From contig NZ_SCOM01000002.1 of the NCBI RefSeq assembly GCF_005508865.1, positions 248,001-312,000 on the forward strand: DNA of 64,000 nucleotides, given 5' to 3'. Below, one piece after another: positions 1 through 11,055 of the stretch. Source of the DNA: Pseudomonas sp. F(2018) (GTDB lineage: Bacteria > Pseudomonadota > Gammaproteobacteria > Pseudomonadales > Pseudomonadaceae). Under the pieces are notes generated by a model. That model had not been told where the DNA came from. It did not search any database and saw nothing but the letters and a program-made list of their open reading frames with translations. Numbering within the stretch: the first letter of the stretch is position 1; each line of letters starts with the position of its first letter. The position numbers were made by a program, and so were the translations under genes.

Positions 1-1
1 C

Positions 2-1183
2 AATGACATGGATCTGCCGGATGACAGCTTCGCCGGCCTCGGTGACGCCTCCGGCGAGACCGTGGTGCGCGAGCAGGCCGAAGAGCGTGTGGCGCCGCAG
101 ACCGCCGACGCCCTGGGCGAAGCCGATATCTATATCGCCTACGGCAAGTTCACCCAGGCCGCCGAGCTGCTGCACAACGCGATCAACGACGAGCCGCATC
201 GCAGCGATCTGCGCCTGAAGCTGATGGAAGTCTATGCCGAGCTGGGCGACCGCGATGGTTTCGCCCGCCAGGAGCAGGAGCTGCGCGAGATCGGCGGTTC
301 TGCCGGTGCCGTCGATCAGCTGAAGGCCAAGTACCCGGCGATGGCCGTGGCCGCCTTTGCTGCTGGTGGTGCGGCTGCCGCGTCCGACGACCTGGATGCG
401 TTCAGCCTGGACGACCTGACCCTGGACGAGCCGGTTGCTCAGCAGTCGGCCGCAGCCTCCGACCTAGACGACTCCTTCGACCTGAGCCTGGATGATCTGG
501 ACGTCAATCTCGACGCGCCGTCGGCACCTGCTGCTCCGGTCGCCGAGACCACTCTGGACGATCTGGACCTGGATTCCGGTCTGGACTTCGACACTCCGGC
601 CGCCCCGGCGAGCACCACCAGCGCCGACATGGACTTCGATCTCGACCTGGGTGGCGAAAGCACCAGCGACAGCCTGTCCCTGGGTGACGACCTGGCCGAT
701 TTCAGCCTGGATCTGGAAGCCGACAGCAAGCCGAGCGCGACCGCTGCCGACGACGACTTCATGCTGAGCCTGGATGACGAGCCGATCACCTCCAGCTCCG
801 CAGCCGGCGAAGTCGATCTGGACATGCCGGCCGATTTCGATCTGTCCCTCGCCGAAGAGACTCCCAGCACTCCGGCCGACGACAGCTTCGCCGCCCAGCT
901 GGATGAAGTCTCCGCCGAGCTGGATCAGCTGAGCAGCGGTCTGGCCGATGAACTGCCGGCCGCTCTGCCGGAAGCTTCTTCTACTGCAGCAGGTCAGGAC
1001 TTGGACGACGACTTCGACTTCCTCTCGGGTACCGATGAGACCGCCACTAAGCTCGATCTGGCGCGTGCCTACATCGACATGGGCGACAGTGAAGGTGCCC
1101 GCGACATCCTCGACGAAGTGATTGCCGAGGGTAGCGAAGGTCAGCAGCAGGAAGCTCGCGATCTGATCTCCAAACTGAGCTGA
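2..1183 (+). CDS. fimV: FimV, C-terminal part (5' end outside window)
   Basis: C-terminal portion of FimV, the inner-membrane hub protein needed for type IV pilus assembly and twitching in Pseudomonas. The reading frame is already open at the window edge, so the LysM and transmembrane parts lie upstream. The fragment begins with a TPR-like helix pair (IYIAYGKFTQAAELLHNAI), continues with a very acidic Asp/Leu/Ser-rich stretch of repeated D-L-D-L-D blocks (roughly residues 120-340), and ends with the FimV C-terminal TPR signature KLDLARAYIDMGDSEGARDI. The acidic linker and the C-terminal signature together are diagnostic. The stop codon lies four bases before the first possible truA start. Family assignment is firm; only the length is incomplete. 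Confidence 0.93.
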   Translation, partial: NDMDLPDDSFAGLGDASGETVVREQAEERVAPQTADALGEADIYIAYGKFTQAAELLHNAINDEPHRSDLRLKLMEVYAELGDRDGFARQEQELREIGGSAGAVDQLKAKYPAMAVAAFAAGGAAAASDDLDAFSLDDLTLDEPVAQQSAAASDLDDSFDLSLDDLDVNLDAPSAPAAPVAETTLDDLDLDSGLDFDTPAAPASTTSADMDFDLDLGGESTSDSLSLGDDLADFSLDLEADSKPSATAADDDFMLSLDDEPITSSSAAGEVDLDMPADFDLSLAEETPSTPADDSFAAQLDEVSAELDQLSSGLADELPAALPEASSTAAGQDLDDDFDFLSGTDETATKLDLARAYIDMGDSEGARDILDEVIAEGSEGQQQEARDLISKLS

Positions 1184-1186
1184 TCC

Positions 1187-2044
1187 ATGTTTGAAGCAAC
1201 ACCAACAGGGGCGGCCGAAATGGCCGCCCCTGGCGTTTTCAGAATCGCTCTTGGCGTGGAGTACAAGGGCACCCGTTACCGTGGCTGGCAGCGCCAGGAC
1301 AGCGGTGTGCCCACGGTGCAGGAGGCGCTGGAAAAGGCGCTGTCGCAGGTGGCCGCCGAGCCGATCGGCCTGATGTGTGCGGGGCGCACCGATGCGGGCG
1401 TGCACGCCAGCGGGCAGGTGGTGCATTTCGACACCCGTGCCGAGCGCCCGCTCAAGGCCTGGGTAATGGGGGCCAACGCCAACCTGCCTGCGGACATCAG
1501 CGTGACCTGGGCCAAGGTCATGCCGGCGCATTTCCACTCCCGCTTCAAGGCCTGTGCCCGGCGCTATCGCTATGTGATTTACAACGACCACATACGGCCT
1601 GCGCATATGGCCGAGGAAGTCACCTGGAACTACCGCCCGCTGGACGTGGCGCGCATGCGCGAGGCGGCCCGCCATCTGGTCGGTACGCACGATTTCACCT
1701 CGTTTCGCGCGGTGCAGTGCCAGGCCAAGTCGCCGGTGAAGACGGTGCACCACCTCGAGGTGATCGAGCATGGTCGCTTCATCATCATCGATGTACGCGC
1801 CAACGCCTTTCTACACCACATGGTGCGCAACTTCGCCGGGGTCTTGATGACCATCGGTGCGGGTGAGCGCGAGCCCTCCTGGGTGCTAGATGCGCTGGCC
1901 TCGCGTGATCGCCGCGCCGGTGGCGTGACGGCTCATCCCTATGGGCTCTATCTGGTGCAGGTGGAGTATCCCGAGGAGTTCGAGCTGCCGCAGCGCTACC
2001 TGGGGCCGCACTTCCTCTCCTCGCTGCCGCAAAGCTTCGGCTGA
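1187..2044 (+). CDS. truA: tRNA pseudouridine(38-40) synthase TruA
   Basis: TruA converts uridines 38-40 of the tRNA anticodon arm to pseudouridine. The catalytic aspartate is in [11 protein letters not shown] (Asp69 from the first ATG). The [18 protein letters not shown] start of the first domain, the RRYRYVIYN segment and the LHHMVRN motif near the end are all present, and the length (285 residues) is normal for the family. The start is uncertain: ATG 1187 has a poor ribosome binding site, while in-frame ATG 1220 is preceded by AGGGG at 8 bases but sits in the hairpin described separately. The core begins at FRIALG, so a start later than 1220 is unlikely. Order after fimV is the usual Pseudomonas order. 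Confidence 0.96.
   Translation: MFEATPTGAAEMAAPGVFRIALGVEYKGTRYRGWQRQDSGVPTVQEALEKALSQVAAEPIGLMCAGRTDAGVHASGQVVHFDTRAERPLKAWVMGANANLPADISVTWAKVMPAHFHSRFKACARRYRYVIYNDHIRPAHMAEEVTWNYRPLDVARMREAARHLVGTHDFTSFRAVQCQAKSPVKTVHHLEVIEHGRFIIIDVRANAFLHHMVRNFAGVLMTIGAGEREPSWVLDALASRDRRAGGVTAHPYGLYLVQVEYPEEFELPQRYLGPHFLSSLPQSFG
1207..1231 (+). terminator. GC-rich hairpin at the fimV end overlapping the truA start region
   Basis: A perfect 10-bp stem, AGGGGCGGCC (1207-1216) and GGCCGCCCCT (1222-1231), with a 5-base loop, followed by GGCGTTTTC. It resembles an intrinsic terminator for fimV with a short T tract. It lies inside the 5' part of the truA frame: the loop/stem junction contains an in-frame ATG (1220) and the left arm contains its only good ribosome binding site (AGGGG). 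It could instead be a translational control hairpin for truA. Confidence 0.6.
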
Positions 2045-2100
2045 AACTGCCTCGCGGCTTTGCTACCATCGATTTTTCTTTCTCAGAAGGTGCCGGCACG

Positions 2101-2721
2101 TTGACAGCCGTTCGCGTCAAAATCTGCGGAATCACCCGGGTCGAGGATGCGCTGGCCGCAGCCGCGGCCGGGGCCGATGCCATTGGTCTGGTGTTTTATG
2201 CCAAGAGCCCGCGCGCCGTCGGCATCGAGCAGGCACGGGCGATCATCGCCGCGCTGCCGCCATTTGTGACCACGGTCGGCCTGTTCGTCGATATCGAGTG
2301 CGATGAACTGCAGCGGATTCTCTCCAGCGTGCCGCTGGACCTGCTGCAGTTCCACGGCGACGAGTCCCCCGAGCAGTGCGAAAGCATCAATCGCCCCTAC
2401 ATCAAGGCGCTGCGGGTCAAGGCCGGCGACGATATCGCTGCTCAGGTGAATCGTTACCCTGGGGCCAAGGGCATTCTGCTGGATACCTACGTCGAGGGCG
2501 TGCCCGGCGGAACCGGCGAGGCTTTCGACTGGTCACTGGTGCCTGAGGGGTTGAGCAAGCCGGTGATTCTGGCCGGCGGCCTGCATGCGGATAACGTCGC
2601 ATCGGCGGTGGCCCGGGTGCGTCCTTATGCGGTGGATGTCAGCGGCGGGGTCGAGGCGAGCAAGGGCATCAAGGATGCGGAAAAGATCGCGGCTTTCATT
2701 CGTGCGGCGCGTGGCGGTTGA
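2101..2721 (+). CDS. trpF: Phosphoribosylanthranilate isomerase
   Basis: TrpF catalyses the Amadori rearrangement of phosphoribosylanthranilate in tryptophan synthesis. It is a single TIM barrel of 206 residues, normal for a monofunctional enzyme not fused to TrpC. The base Cys9 is in KICGIT, and the general acid Asp128 is in [12 protein letters not shown]. The phosphate-binding end [15 protein letters not shown] is intact. The start is TTG, chosen because AGAAGG (2085-2090) lies 10 bases upstream and the alignment with KICGI leaves only six residues before it. It is separated from the other trp genes, as in Pseudomonas generally. Confidence 0.96.
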   Translation: MTAVRVKICGITRVEDALAAAAAGADAIGLVFYAKSPRAVGIEQARAIIAALPPFVTTVGLFVDIECDELQRILSSVPLDLLQFHGDESPEQCESINRPYIKALRVKAGDDIAAQVNRYPGAKGILLDTYVEGVPGGTGEAFDWSLVPEGLSKPVILAGGLHADNVASAVARVRPYAVDVSGGVEASKGIKDAEKIAAFIRAARGG

Positions 2722-2852
2722 TGTGACGGCGGGCAGGCGCCTGCCGTCCATAACCCATTGCGCCCTGGCCGGGGTGCGGCATCCGTCGCCTTCGGCCTGA
2801 ATCAAAGTTTGCCTGGGTCGCCCAAGACCCCGAACAGCTACGGAGAGTAAGC

Positions 2853-3728
2853 ATGAGCAACTGGTTGAGAGAAAAGCTGATCCCCTCGATCATGCGTTCC
2901 GAGGTCAAGAAGAGCTCGGTGCCCGAAGGGCTCTGGCACAAGTGCCCATCCTGCGATGCCGTGCTCTATCGCCCCGAACTGGAAAAGACCCTCGACGTCT
3001 GTCCCAAGTGCAACCACCACATGCGCATCGACGCGCGTGCACGCCTGGACCTGTTCCTCGATGCCGAGGGGCGTGAGGAGCTGGGCGCCGAGCTGGAGCC
3101 GGTGGATCGCCTGAAATTCCGTGACAGCAAGAAATACAAGGACCGCATCGCCAGCGCGCAGAAGGAGACCGGCGAGAAAGATGCGCTGGTTTCCATGAGC
3201 GGCAAGCTGCAGGGCATGCCCGTGGTGGCTTGCGCCTTCGAGTTCAGCTTCATGGGCGGCTCCATGGGCGCCGTCGTCGGCGAGCGCTTCGTGCGTGCCG
3301 CCAACGCCGCGCTGGAGCAGCGCTGCCCGCTGGTGTGCTTCGCGGCTTCCGGTGGCGCGCGCATGCAGGAGGCGCTGATCTCCCTGATGCAGATGGCCAA
3401 GACCAGCGCCGTGCTGGCGCGCCTGCGCGAGGAGGGCATTCCCTTCATTTCCGTGCTGACTGACCCTGTCTACGGCGGCGTATCTGCCAGCCTGGCCATG
3501 CTCGGTGACGTGATCGTCGCCGAGCCGCGTGCGCTGATCGGCTTCGCCGGTCCGCGGGTGATCGAGCAAACCGTGCGCGAGAAGCTGCCTGAAGGCTTCC
3601 AGCGCAGCGAATTCCTGCTCGAGCATGGCGCCATCGACATGATCATCCACCGCAACGATCTGCGTCCGCGCCTGGCTCGCCTGCTGGCACAGCTGCAGCA
3701 TCTGCCGACTCCCGCGGCCACTGCATGA
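2853..3728 (+). CDS. accD: Acetyl-CoA carboxylase carboxyltransferase subunit beta
   Basis: AccD pairs with AccA to transfer the carboxyl group from biotin to acetyl-CoA, giving malonyl-CoA for fatty acid synthesis. The N-terminal zinc ribbon has Cys31, Cys34, Cys50 and Cys53 (CPSC and CPKC). The crotonase-fold core follows, with the [16 protein letters not shown] and [10 protein letters not shown] oxyanion and CoA-binding segments. Its 291 residues are typical. GGAGAG a few bases before the ATG supports the start. The last codon overlaps the start of folC (ATGA), so the two are translationally coupled. The 130 bases upstream hold a GGCAGGCGCCTGCC palindrome but no clear promoter. Confidence 0.97.
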   Translation: MSNWLREKLIPSIMRSEVKKSSVPEGLWHKCPSCDAVLYRPELEKTLDVCPKCNHHMRIDARARLDLFLDAEGREELGAELEPVDRLKFRDSKKYKDRIASAQKETGEKDALVSMSGKLQGMPVVACAFEFSFMGGSMGAVVGERFVRAANAALEQRCPLVCFAASGGARMQEALISLMQMAKTSAVLARLREEGIPFISVLTDPVYGGVSASLAMLGDVIVAEPRALIGFAGPRVIEQTVREKLPEGFQRSEFLLEHGAIDMIIHRNDLRPRLARLLAQLQHLPTPAATA

Positions 3729-5023
3729 GCCGATCCCTCGCCGACTGGCTGAGCTATCTGGAGCAACTGCACCCCAGCGCCATCGACATGGGCCTGGAGC
3801 GCAGCCGCGAGGTGGCTCGCCGGCTCGGCCTGGGCAAGCCGGCGCCTCTGGTGATCACCGTCACCGGCACCAATGGCAAGGGGTCCACCTGTGCCTTTCT
3901 GGCCTCCCTGCTGCGTGAGCAGGGGCTCAAGGTCGGCGTCTACAGCTCGCCACACCTGCTGCGTTACAACGAGCGGGTTCAGCTCGAGGGGCGTGATGCC
4001 GGCGACGATGAGCTGTGCGAAGCCTTCGCGGCGGTCGAAGCCGGGCGTGGCGAGATTTCCCTGACCTATTTCGAGATGGGCACTCTGGCGGCCTTCTGGC
4101 TGTTCGAGCGCGCAGCGCTGGACGCCGTGGTGCTGGAGGTCGGCCTCGGTGGCCGGCTGGATGCGGTCAACCTGGTCGACGCCGACCTGGCGCTGGTCAC
4201 CAGCATCGGTCTGGATCATGCCGACTGGCTCGGCGATACCCGCGAATCGGTGGCCTTCGAGAAGGCTGGCATCCTGCGCCAGGGCAAGCCGGCGTTCTGC
4301 GGTGACCTGGATCCGCCGTTGCCATTGTTGCAGCGCGTGGCTGAGCTGGATTGCCCGCTGTTCCTGCGCGGGCGCGACTACGACCTGGCGCTGAGCGAAG
4401 GCGCCTGGCACTGGCGCGGCCTGACCGCCGATGGCCGAGTACTGGAGCTGCACGACCTGCCTCTGCTAGATCTGCCCATGGAAAACGCCGCCCTGGCGCT
4501 GCAGGCCTATGCGGTGCTGGGCATGGCCTGGCAGCCGGCAAGGCTGGTCGCTGCGCTGCAGCGTACGCGCGTGACCGGCCGCCTGGATGTGCGCCGCGTG
4601 AACTGGCAGGGCAGGGATCTGACGCTGCTGCTGGACGTCGGTCATAACCCGCATGCCGCCGAGTACCTGGCCACGCGCCTGGCCGCGCGGCCCCTCAAGG
4701 GCCGGCGTCTCGCCGTATTCGGCCTGCTCGCCGACAAGGATCTTAAGGGCGTGCTTGCGCCGCTGCAGCTCGAAGTGCAGGGCTGGTCGGTAGCGCCACT
4801 GGATAGCCCGCGCAGTCGTCCGGCTGGTGAGCTGGAGGCGGCGTTGCGCAACCTGGGCGCGGATGTGCGCGCCTGCGCCAGCGTGGCCGAGGCATTGCTG
4901 GTACAGTGTGGCCAGGCGAGCGAGGACGACGAGATCCTCGTGTTCGGATCTTTCTATTGCGTGGCCGAAGCCCTGGAGTGGCTCGGCCAACAGGCGGAGG
5001 CAGGCAATGGCAGTGCTGGATAA
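3725..5023 (+). CDS. folC: Bifunctional folylpolyglutamate/dihydrofolate synthase
   Basis: FolC adds glutamate to dihydropteroate and to folates. The Mur-ligase type ATP loop [11 protein letters not shown] is at residues 46-55. The [14 protein letters not shown] segment and the [12 protein letters not shown] metal/substrate motif follow, and the C-terminal domain has [15 protein letters not shown]. The length of 432 residues is normal. It starts inside the accD stop codon (ATGA) and its own end overlaps the next gene by 17 bases, so accD-folC-dedD form one transcription unit. Confidence 0.96.
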   Translation: MSRSLADWLSYLEQLHPSAIDMGLERSREVARRLGLGKPAPLVITVTGTNGKGSTCAFLASLLREQGLKVGVYSSPHLLRYNERVQLEGRDAGDDELCEAFAAVEAGRGEISLTYFEMGTLAAFWLFERAALDAVVLEVGLGGRLDAVNLVDADLALVTSIGLDHADWLGDTRESVAFEKAGILRQGKPAFCGDLDPPLPLLQRVAELDCPLFLRGRDYDLALSEGAWHWRGLTADGRVLELHDLPLLDLPMENAALALQAYAVLGMAWQPARLVAALQRTRVTGRLDVRRVNWQGRDLTLLLDVGHNPHAAEYLATRLAARPLKGRRLAVFGLLADKDLKGVLAPLQLEVQGWSVAPLDSPRSRPAGELEAALRNLGADVRACASVAEALLVQCGQASEDDEILVFGSFYCVAEALEWLGQQAEAGNGSAG

Positions 5024-5621
5024 GGGGCTCAAGCAGCGGATCGTCGGCGCACTGGTGCTGGTGGCGCTGGCGGTGATCTTCCTGCCGATGCTGTTTTCCC
5101 GTGAGGACGAGCTGCGTCAGGTGACGGTGGATGCACCGGCGATGCCGGACAGGCCGAGCATGCCGGATGTTGCGCTGGAGCCGGTAGTGGTGCCCGAGCC
5201 GGTGGCCGAGGACGAAGTGCCGCCGGTGGAACCAGTGCCGCAGACTTCCAGCGAGCCGATCGCCGTGCCGACCCAACCCGTTGCCGAGCCGCAGGCGCAA
5301 GCCCAGGCCCAGCCGCCTGTGGAAACGCCCGCACCGACTCAGGCGGCTACTAAGCCGGCCAGTGGTCTGGATGCCAATAACCTGCCGGTCAGCTGGTCGG
5401 TGCAATTGGCCAGCCTGTCGAGCCGCGCGGGTGCCGAGAAGCTGCAGCAGACCCTGCGCAGCGGTGGCTACAACGCCTATATCCGCAGCTTCGACGGCAT
5501 GAACCGGGTGTTCGTCGGTCCGGTCATCGAGCGCGCCGAGGCCGATCGCCTACGTGATCTGCTCAATCGCCAGCAGAACCTCAAGGGGTTCGTGGTGCGT
5601 TTCCAGCCGGAAAACGGCTGA
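5007..5621 (+). CDS. dedD: DedD-like SPOR-domain cell division protein
   Basis: A 204-residue inner-membrane protein with one transmembrane helix (residues about 11-30, GALVLVALAVIFLPMLF), a proline/glutamate/valine-rich periplasmic linker (35-125) and a C-terminal SPOR domain (129-204, with WSVQLASLSSRAGAEKL and NRVFVGPV). SPOR domains bind denuded septal peptidoglycan, so a role at the division site is expected. The start ATG at 5007 has GGAGG just upstream and overlaps the end of folC. The position between folC and cvpA is the same as in other Pseudomonas and in enterobacteria, which supports the name DedD. Confidence 0.87.
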   Translation: MAVLDKGLKQRIVGALVLVALAVIFLPMLFSREDELRQVTVDAPAMPDRPSMPDVALEPVVVPEPVAEDEVPPVEPVPQTSSEPIAVPTQPVAEPQAQAQAQPPVETPAPTQAATKPASGLDANNLPVSWSVQLASLSSRAGAEKLQQTLRSGGYNAYIRSFDGMNRVFVGPVIERAEADRLRDLLNRQQNLKGFVVRFQPENG

Positions 5622-5654
5622 TTTCCTCTATCAGAGCCATATAGCGGCCCCGGC

Positions 5655-5683
5655 TTACCCGGCCGGGCACGCTCTGCTAGAAT
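5655..5683 (+). promoter_or_regulatory. Candidate sigma-70 promoter for cvpA-purF
   Basis: TTACCC (5655-5660), a 17-base spacer, and an extended -10 element TGcTAGAAT (5675-5683). It lies about 30 bases before the cvpA start. The -10 is good and the -35 weak. Confidence 0.45.
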
Positions 5684-5713
5684 TCGCCGCCTTTCCCGTC
5701 TGTAGGCAGCAAC

Positions 5714-6268
5714 GTGGCATTCACTTGGGTCGATTGGGCGATCATCGCCGTCATCGCCATTTCCAGCTTGATCAGCCTGCGCCGCGGCTTCTTCAAGGAG
5801 GCCCTGTCGCTGCTGACCTGGATCATCGCCGGTGTGGTCGCCTGGATGTTCGGTGGCGCCCTGTCGCAGCACCTGACGGATTTCATCGAGACGCCGTCGA
5901 TGCGCGTTATCGCGGCCTGCGCCATTCTGTTTATCGTGACCCTGCTGGTCGGGGCGCTGATCAATTTCCTTATCGGTGAGCTGATCCGGGTTACCGGCCT
6001 GTCAGGCACCGATCGTTTTCTCGGCATGGTCTTCGGCGCGGCGCGCGGGGCCTTGCTGGTGGTGGTACTGGTGGGCCTGGTCAGCCTGGCCCCGGTACAA
6101 CAGGATGAATGGTGGCAGCAGTCGACCCTGATGCCGCATTTTCTGATGGTGGCGGATTGGTCGAAGAATCTGATTCTGAGCCTGACCAGCCAGTGGCTCG
6201 CCAGCGGCATCACGCAGACGCCCGAGCTTCCGTCCTACGAGGGTCTCTTGCAGCCTAAACTGCCGTAA
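5714..6268 (+). CDS. cvpA: CvpA family membrane protein
   Basis: CvpA is a four-helix inner-membrane protein named for its need in colicin V production in E. coli; its molecular role is still unsettled, and it is linked to envelope integrity. Four hydrophobic segments are visible: WVDWAIIAVIAISSLISL, ALSLLTWIIAGVVAWMF, VIAACAILFIVTLLVGALI and GALLVVVLVGLVSLAPV. The start is GTG; an alternative start is not apparent because the preceding sequence lacks a better site. It sits directly before purF, its usual partner, and the two are probably cotranscribed. Confidence 0.9.
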   Translation: MAFTWVDWAIIAVIAISSLISLRRGFFKEALSLLTWIIAGVVAWMFGGALSQHLTDFIETPSMRVIAACAILFIVTLLVGALINFLIGELIRVTGLSGTDRFLGMVFGAARGALLVVVLVGLVSLAPVQQDEWWQQSTLMPHFLMVADWSKNLILSLTSQWLASGITQTPELPSYEGLLQPKLP

Positions 6269-6310
6269 GAGCCTGGAACTACCTGATTCACTACACAGAG
6301 GTTGCGTCAC

Positions 6311-7816
<1,506 letters not shown>

Positions 7817-7830
7817 GGCCGGGAGCAGCC

Positions 7831-9042
7831 ATGAGCCAGGATTGGGAAGCGGGACGACTGGACAGCGACCTCGAAGGCGTCGGCTTCGACACCCTGGCGG
7901 TGCGTGCTGGCCAGCACCGTACGCCGGAGGGCGAGCATGGCGAGGCCATGTTCCTCACCTCCAGCTACGTGTTCCGTAGCGCCGCCGACGCCGCCGCGCG
8001 TTTTGCCGGCGAGGTGCCGGGCAACGTCTACTCGCGTTATACCAACCCGACCGTGCGCGCCTTCGAGGAGCGCATCGCCGCCCTGGAGGGCGCCGAGCAG
8101 GCGGTCGCCACCGCCTCCGGCATGGCAGCGATCCTGGCCATCGTCATGAGCCAATGCAGCGCCGGCGATCACGTACTGGTGTCGCGCAGCGTGTTCGGCT
8201 CGACCATCAGCCTGTTCGAGAAGTACCTGAAGCGCTTCGGCATCGAGGTGGACTACCCGCCGCTGGCCGATCTGGCTGCCTGGGAGGCGGGCTTCAAGCC
8301 CAACACCAAGCTGCTGTTCGTCGAGTCGCCGTCCAACCCGCTGGCCGAGCTGGTCGACATCGCCGCCCTGGCGGAGATCGCCCACGCCCGCAAGGCGCTG
8401 CTGGTGGTGGACAACTGCTTCTGCACCCCAGCCCTGCAGCAGCCGCTGAAGCTGGGTGCCGACATCATCATGCATTCGGCGACCAAGTACATCGACGGCC
8501 AGGGCCGTGGCCTGGGCGGCGTGGTCGCCGGGCGCAAGGCCGAAATGGAGGCGGTGGTGGGCTTCCTGCGCACGGCCGGGCCGACCCTCAGCCCGTTCAA
8601 CGCCTGGATGTTCCTCAAGGGTCTGGAGACCCTGCGCGTGCGCATGCAGGCCCACAGCGCCAGCGCCCTCCAGCTGGCCCAGTGGCTGGAGACCCAGCCG
8701 GGCATCGACAAGGTCTACTACTCCGGCCTGCCCAGCCACCCGCAGCATGAGCTGGCCAAGCGGCAGCAGAGTGCCTTCGGTGCGGTGGTCAGCTTCGAAG
8801 TCGCGGGTGGCAAGGAGGCGGCGTGGCGTTTCATCGACGCGACCCGGGTGATCTCGATCACCACCAACCTGGGCGATACCAAGACCACCATCGCCCACCC
8901 GGCGACCACCTCCCACGGCCGCCTGTCGCCGCAGGAGCGGGCCAATGCCGGCATTCGCGACAACCTGATCCGCGTCGCCGTGGGCCTGGAAGACCTGGCC
9001 GACCTCAAGGCCGATCTGGCCCGCGGGCTCGCCGCCCTCTGA
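7831..9042 (+). CDS. metZ: O-succinylhomoserine sulfhydrylase
   Basis: MetZ converts O-succinylhomoserine and sulfide directly to homocysteine, the route to methionine used by Pseudomonas. It belongs to the Cys/Met-metabolism PLP family. The PLP lysine is Lys219 in HSATKYIDGQGR, and SRYTNPTVRAFEERIAALEG near the start is the family signature. Length is 403 residues, as expected. It follows purF by 14 bases and ends at a strong bidirectional terminator. In P. aeruginosa I recall a short-chain dehydrogenase gene between metZ and the secretin gene; here that gene is absent. Confidence 0.95.
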   Translation: MSQDWEAGRLDSDLEGVGFDTLAVRAGQHRTPEGEHGEAMFLTSSYVFRSAADAAARFAGEVPGNVYSRYTNPTVRAFEERIAALEGAEQAVATASGMAAILAIVMSQCSAGDHVLVSRSVFGSTISLFEKYLKRFGIEVDYPPLADLAAWEAGFKPNTKLLFVESPSNPLAELVDIAALAEIAHARKALLVVDNCFCTPALQQPLKLGADIIMHSATKYIDGQGRGLGGVVAGRKAEMEAVVGFLRTAGPTLSPFNAWMFLKGLETLRVRMQAHSASALQLAQWLETQPGIDKVYYSGLPSHPQHELAKRQQSAFGAVVSFEVAGGKEAAWRFIDATRVISITTNLGDTKTTIAHPATTSHGRLSPQERANAGIRDNLIRVAVGLEDLADLKADLARGLAAL

Positions 9043-9046
9043 AACG

Positions 9047-9074
9047 AAAACGCCGCTCATCGAGCGGCGTTTTT
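9047..9074. terminator. Bidirectional intrinsic terminator between metZ and gspD
   Basis: AAAACGCCGCTC (9047-9058), loop ATC, GAGCGGCGTTTTT (9062-9074). The A run before and T run after the stem let it work for metZ on the plus strand and gspD on the minus strand. Confidence 0.92.
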
Positions 9075-9088
9075 CATTCCCTCGACCC

Positions 9089-11050
9089 TTATTCGTCTGC
9101 CTTGCGCAGGTCGATGGCGGCTGCGCCCGGTTTGTCGAACAGGCGCTCGGCATTGCCCGGCAGGGTGCTGTTGCCCTCTTCGTCGGTACCGAGCACGCTG
9201 ATATCGCTGTACTTCTTGCCGGACAGGGTGGCCATGCCGGCGCGGTCGCGGACCACGGTCGGGCGCAGGAACACCATCAGGTTGCGCTTTATATGGGTTT
9301 CCTTGGTGGAGCGGAACAGACGGCCGAGCAGCGGGATATCGCCCAGCAGCGGTACCTTGGAATCGGTGCTGGTGACGTCGTCCTGAATCAGCCCGCCGAG
9401 CACGATCACCTGGCCGTCGTCGGCGAGAATCACGCTCTTGATCGAGCGCTTGTTGGTCACCAGGTCCACTGCCTGGGAGTTGACCCCGGTGCTGGGGGCG
9501 ATGGAGGAGATTTCCTGCTCCACTTCCAGGCGCAGGGTGGCGCCGTCGTTGATGTGCGGGGTGACCTTGAGGGTCACGCCGATATCCTCGCGCTCGATGG
9601 TGGTGAAGGGGTTGCTCGAGCCGGCAGCATCGGTGGTGTAGGAACCGGTCTGGAAGGGCACGTTCTGGCCCACCAGGATCTCCGCCTGCTGGTTGTCCAG
9701 GGTCAACAGGCTTGGCGTGGACAGCAGGTTGCTCTTGCTGTTGGAGGAGAGGGCGGTGATCAGCGCACCGAAATGATCGGTACCGATGCCGATGATGGCA
9801 CCATCCGGCAGTGTGACGTTCTCAGGAATCTCGTCTTCCTGGATGGCCCGCAACACGGTGCCCACCGATAGGCCGGTGTTGCCGAAGTTGACCCCGCCCA
9901 GGCCACCGGTACCGCCGCGGGCGTCCACCGCCCACTGCACGCCGAGGGCGTCGCTGATATCGCCGGAAATCTCGACGATGGCCGCCTCGACCATCACCTG
10001 GGCGCGCGGCACGTCGAGGTTGCGCACGATTTCTTCCAGGGTCGCCACGGTATCCGGCTCGGCCAGCAGGACCAGGGCGTTGAGGCTCTCGTCGGCGCGA
10101 ATCAGGATGTTCTGCGGCTTGCTGGTGCCGCCCGCTTCGCCACCGCCCTCCGGTGCCTTGAGGCCTTCGGATATGTCGCCGAGGGTTTCGGCCAGGCTCT
10201 TGGCATCGCTGTGGCGCAGGCGGATCACCCGGGCATTGGCCGAGCGGGTGCTGGGGATGTCCAGCGAGCGGGCCAGGTTGACTAGGCGCTGACGGGCGGC
10301 CGGCGGGCCGAGCAGGATCAGGCGGTTGGTGCGCGCGTCGGCGATCACCCGGGTGCCGGAGCCGTCCTTGCGTTCGTTGCGCATCACCGCGCTGTTCAGC
10401 GCCTCGGCGGCGTCCAGCACCCAGGCGTGCTGCAGGTTGATCACGTTGTAGTCGCCGCCACCCTGGGAATCGAGCTGGTCGATCAGCTCGCGGATGCGTT
10501 CGATGTTGGCCCGGCGGTCACTGATGATCAGCGCATTGGAGGCGGCCACGGCGGCCAGGTGGCCGTTCTGCGGTACCAGCGGGCGGATCAGCGGGATCAG
10601 CTCGTTGACCGAGGTGTGCTGCACCTGGATCAGTTCGGTCTGCACGTCGTCCGGTGCGGCATGGCTGCTGTTGGCGGCGCTGCGCGCCTCGGTGACCGGC
10701 ACGATGCGCGCCTGGTCGCCCTGGGCCAGCACGCTGAAGCCGTGGGTGCTCATCACCGAGAGGAACAGCTGGTAGACCTCCTCCAGCCCCAGCGGGGTCT
10801 TGGAGATCACCGTGACCTGGCCCTTGACCCGTGGATCGACGACGAAGGTCTCGCCGGAGATTTCCGCCACCTGGTCGATGAAGTCGCGAATATCGGCGTC
10901 CTTCATGTTGATGGTCCAGGTCTCGGCGCCCTGAGTGGCCGCTGCCGGCTCGGCCGCGATGGCCTGCGGCAGCGGCGCGGCGAGGCAACTCGCGGCCAGC
11001 AGCAGGGCGAGGGGAAGGCGTTTCTGCGACAGGAATTTGGAGTCGGTCAT
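9089..11050 (-). CDS. gspD: Type II secretion secretin GspD/XcpQ
   Basis: Outer-membrane secretin channel of the type II secretion system. After a signal peptide (about residues 1-33, ending QAIAA) come the N0 domain (WTINMKDADIRDFIDQVAEI), three KH-like N domains (for example LIPLIRPLVPQNGHLAAVA) and the C-terminal secretin barrel with VPFQTGSYTT and VIVLGGLIQDDVT. The 653 residues match XcpQ-type secretins. It is the second gene of a gspC-gspD unit with a 5-base gap and ends at the shared terminator with metZ. The separate minus-strand gspDC arm is the Pseudomonas xcp arrangement. Confidence 0.96.
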   Translation of the reverse strand: MTDSKFLSQKRLPLALLLAASCLAAPLPQAIAAEPAAATQGAETWTINMKDADIRDFIDQVAEISGETFVVDPRVKGQVTVISKTPLGLEEVYQLFLSVMSTHGFSVLAQGDQARIVPVTEARSAANSSHAAPDDVQTELIQVQHTSVNELIPLIRPLVPQNGHLAAVAASNALIISDRRANIERIRELIDQLDSQGGGDYNVINLQHAWVLDAAEALNSAVMRNERKDGSGTRVIADARTNRLILLGPPAARQRLVNLARSLDIPSTRSANARVIRLRHSDAKSLAETLGDISEGLKAPEGGGEAGGTSKPQNILIRADESLNALVLLAEPDTVATLEEIVRNLDVPRAQVMVEAAIVEISGDISDALGVQWAVDARGGTGGLGGVNFGNTGLSVGTVLRAIQEDEIPENVTLPDGAIIGIGTDHFGALITALSSNSKSNLLSTPSLLTLDNQQAEILVGQNVPFQTGSYTTDAAGSSNPFTTIEREDIGVTLKVTPHINDGATLRLEVEQEISSIAPSTGVNSQAVDLVTNKRSIKSVILADDGQVIVLGGLIQDDVTSTDSKVPLLGDIPLLGRLFRSTKETHIKRNLMVFLRPTVVRDRAGMATLSGKKYSDISVLGTDEEGNSTLPGNAERLFDKPGAAAIDLRKADE

Positions 11051-11055
11051 GGGCT

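Noticed and set aside
4981..5025. Frameshift between folC and dedD because the frames overlap
   Set aside because: Both genes are complete, dedD has its own GGAGG site and the 17-base overlap is ordinary translational coupling.
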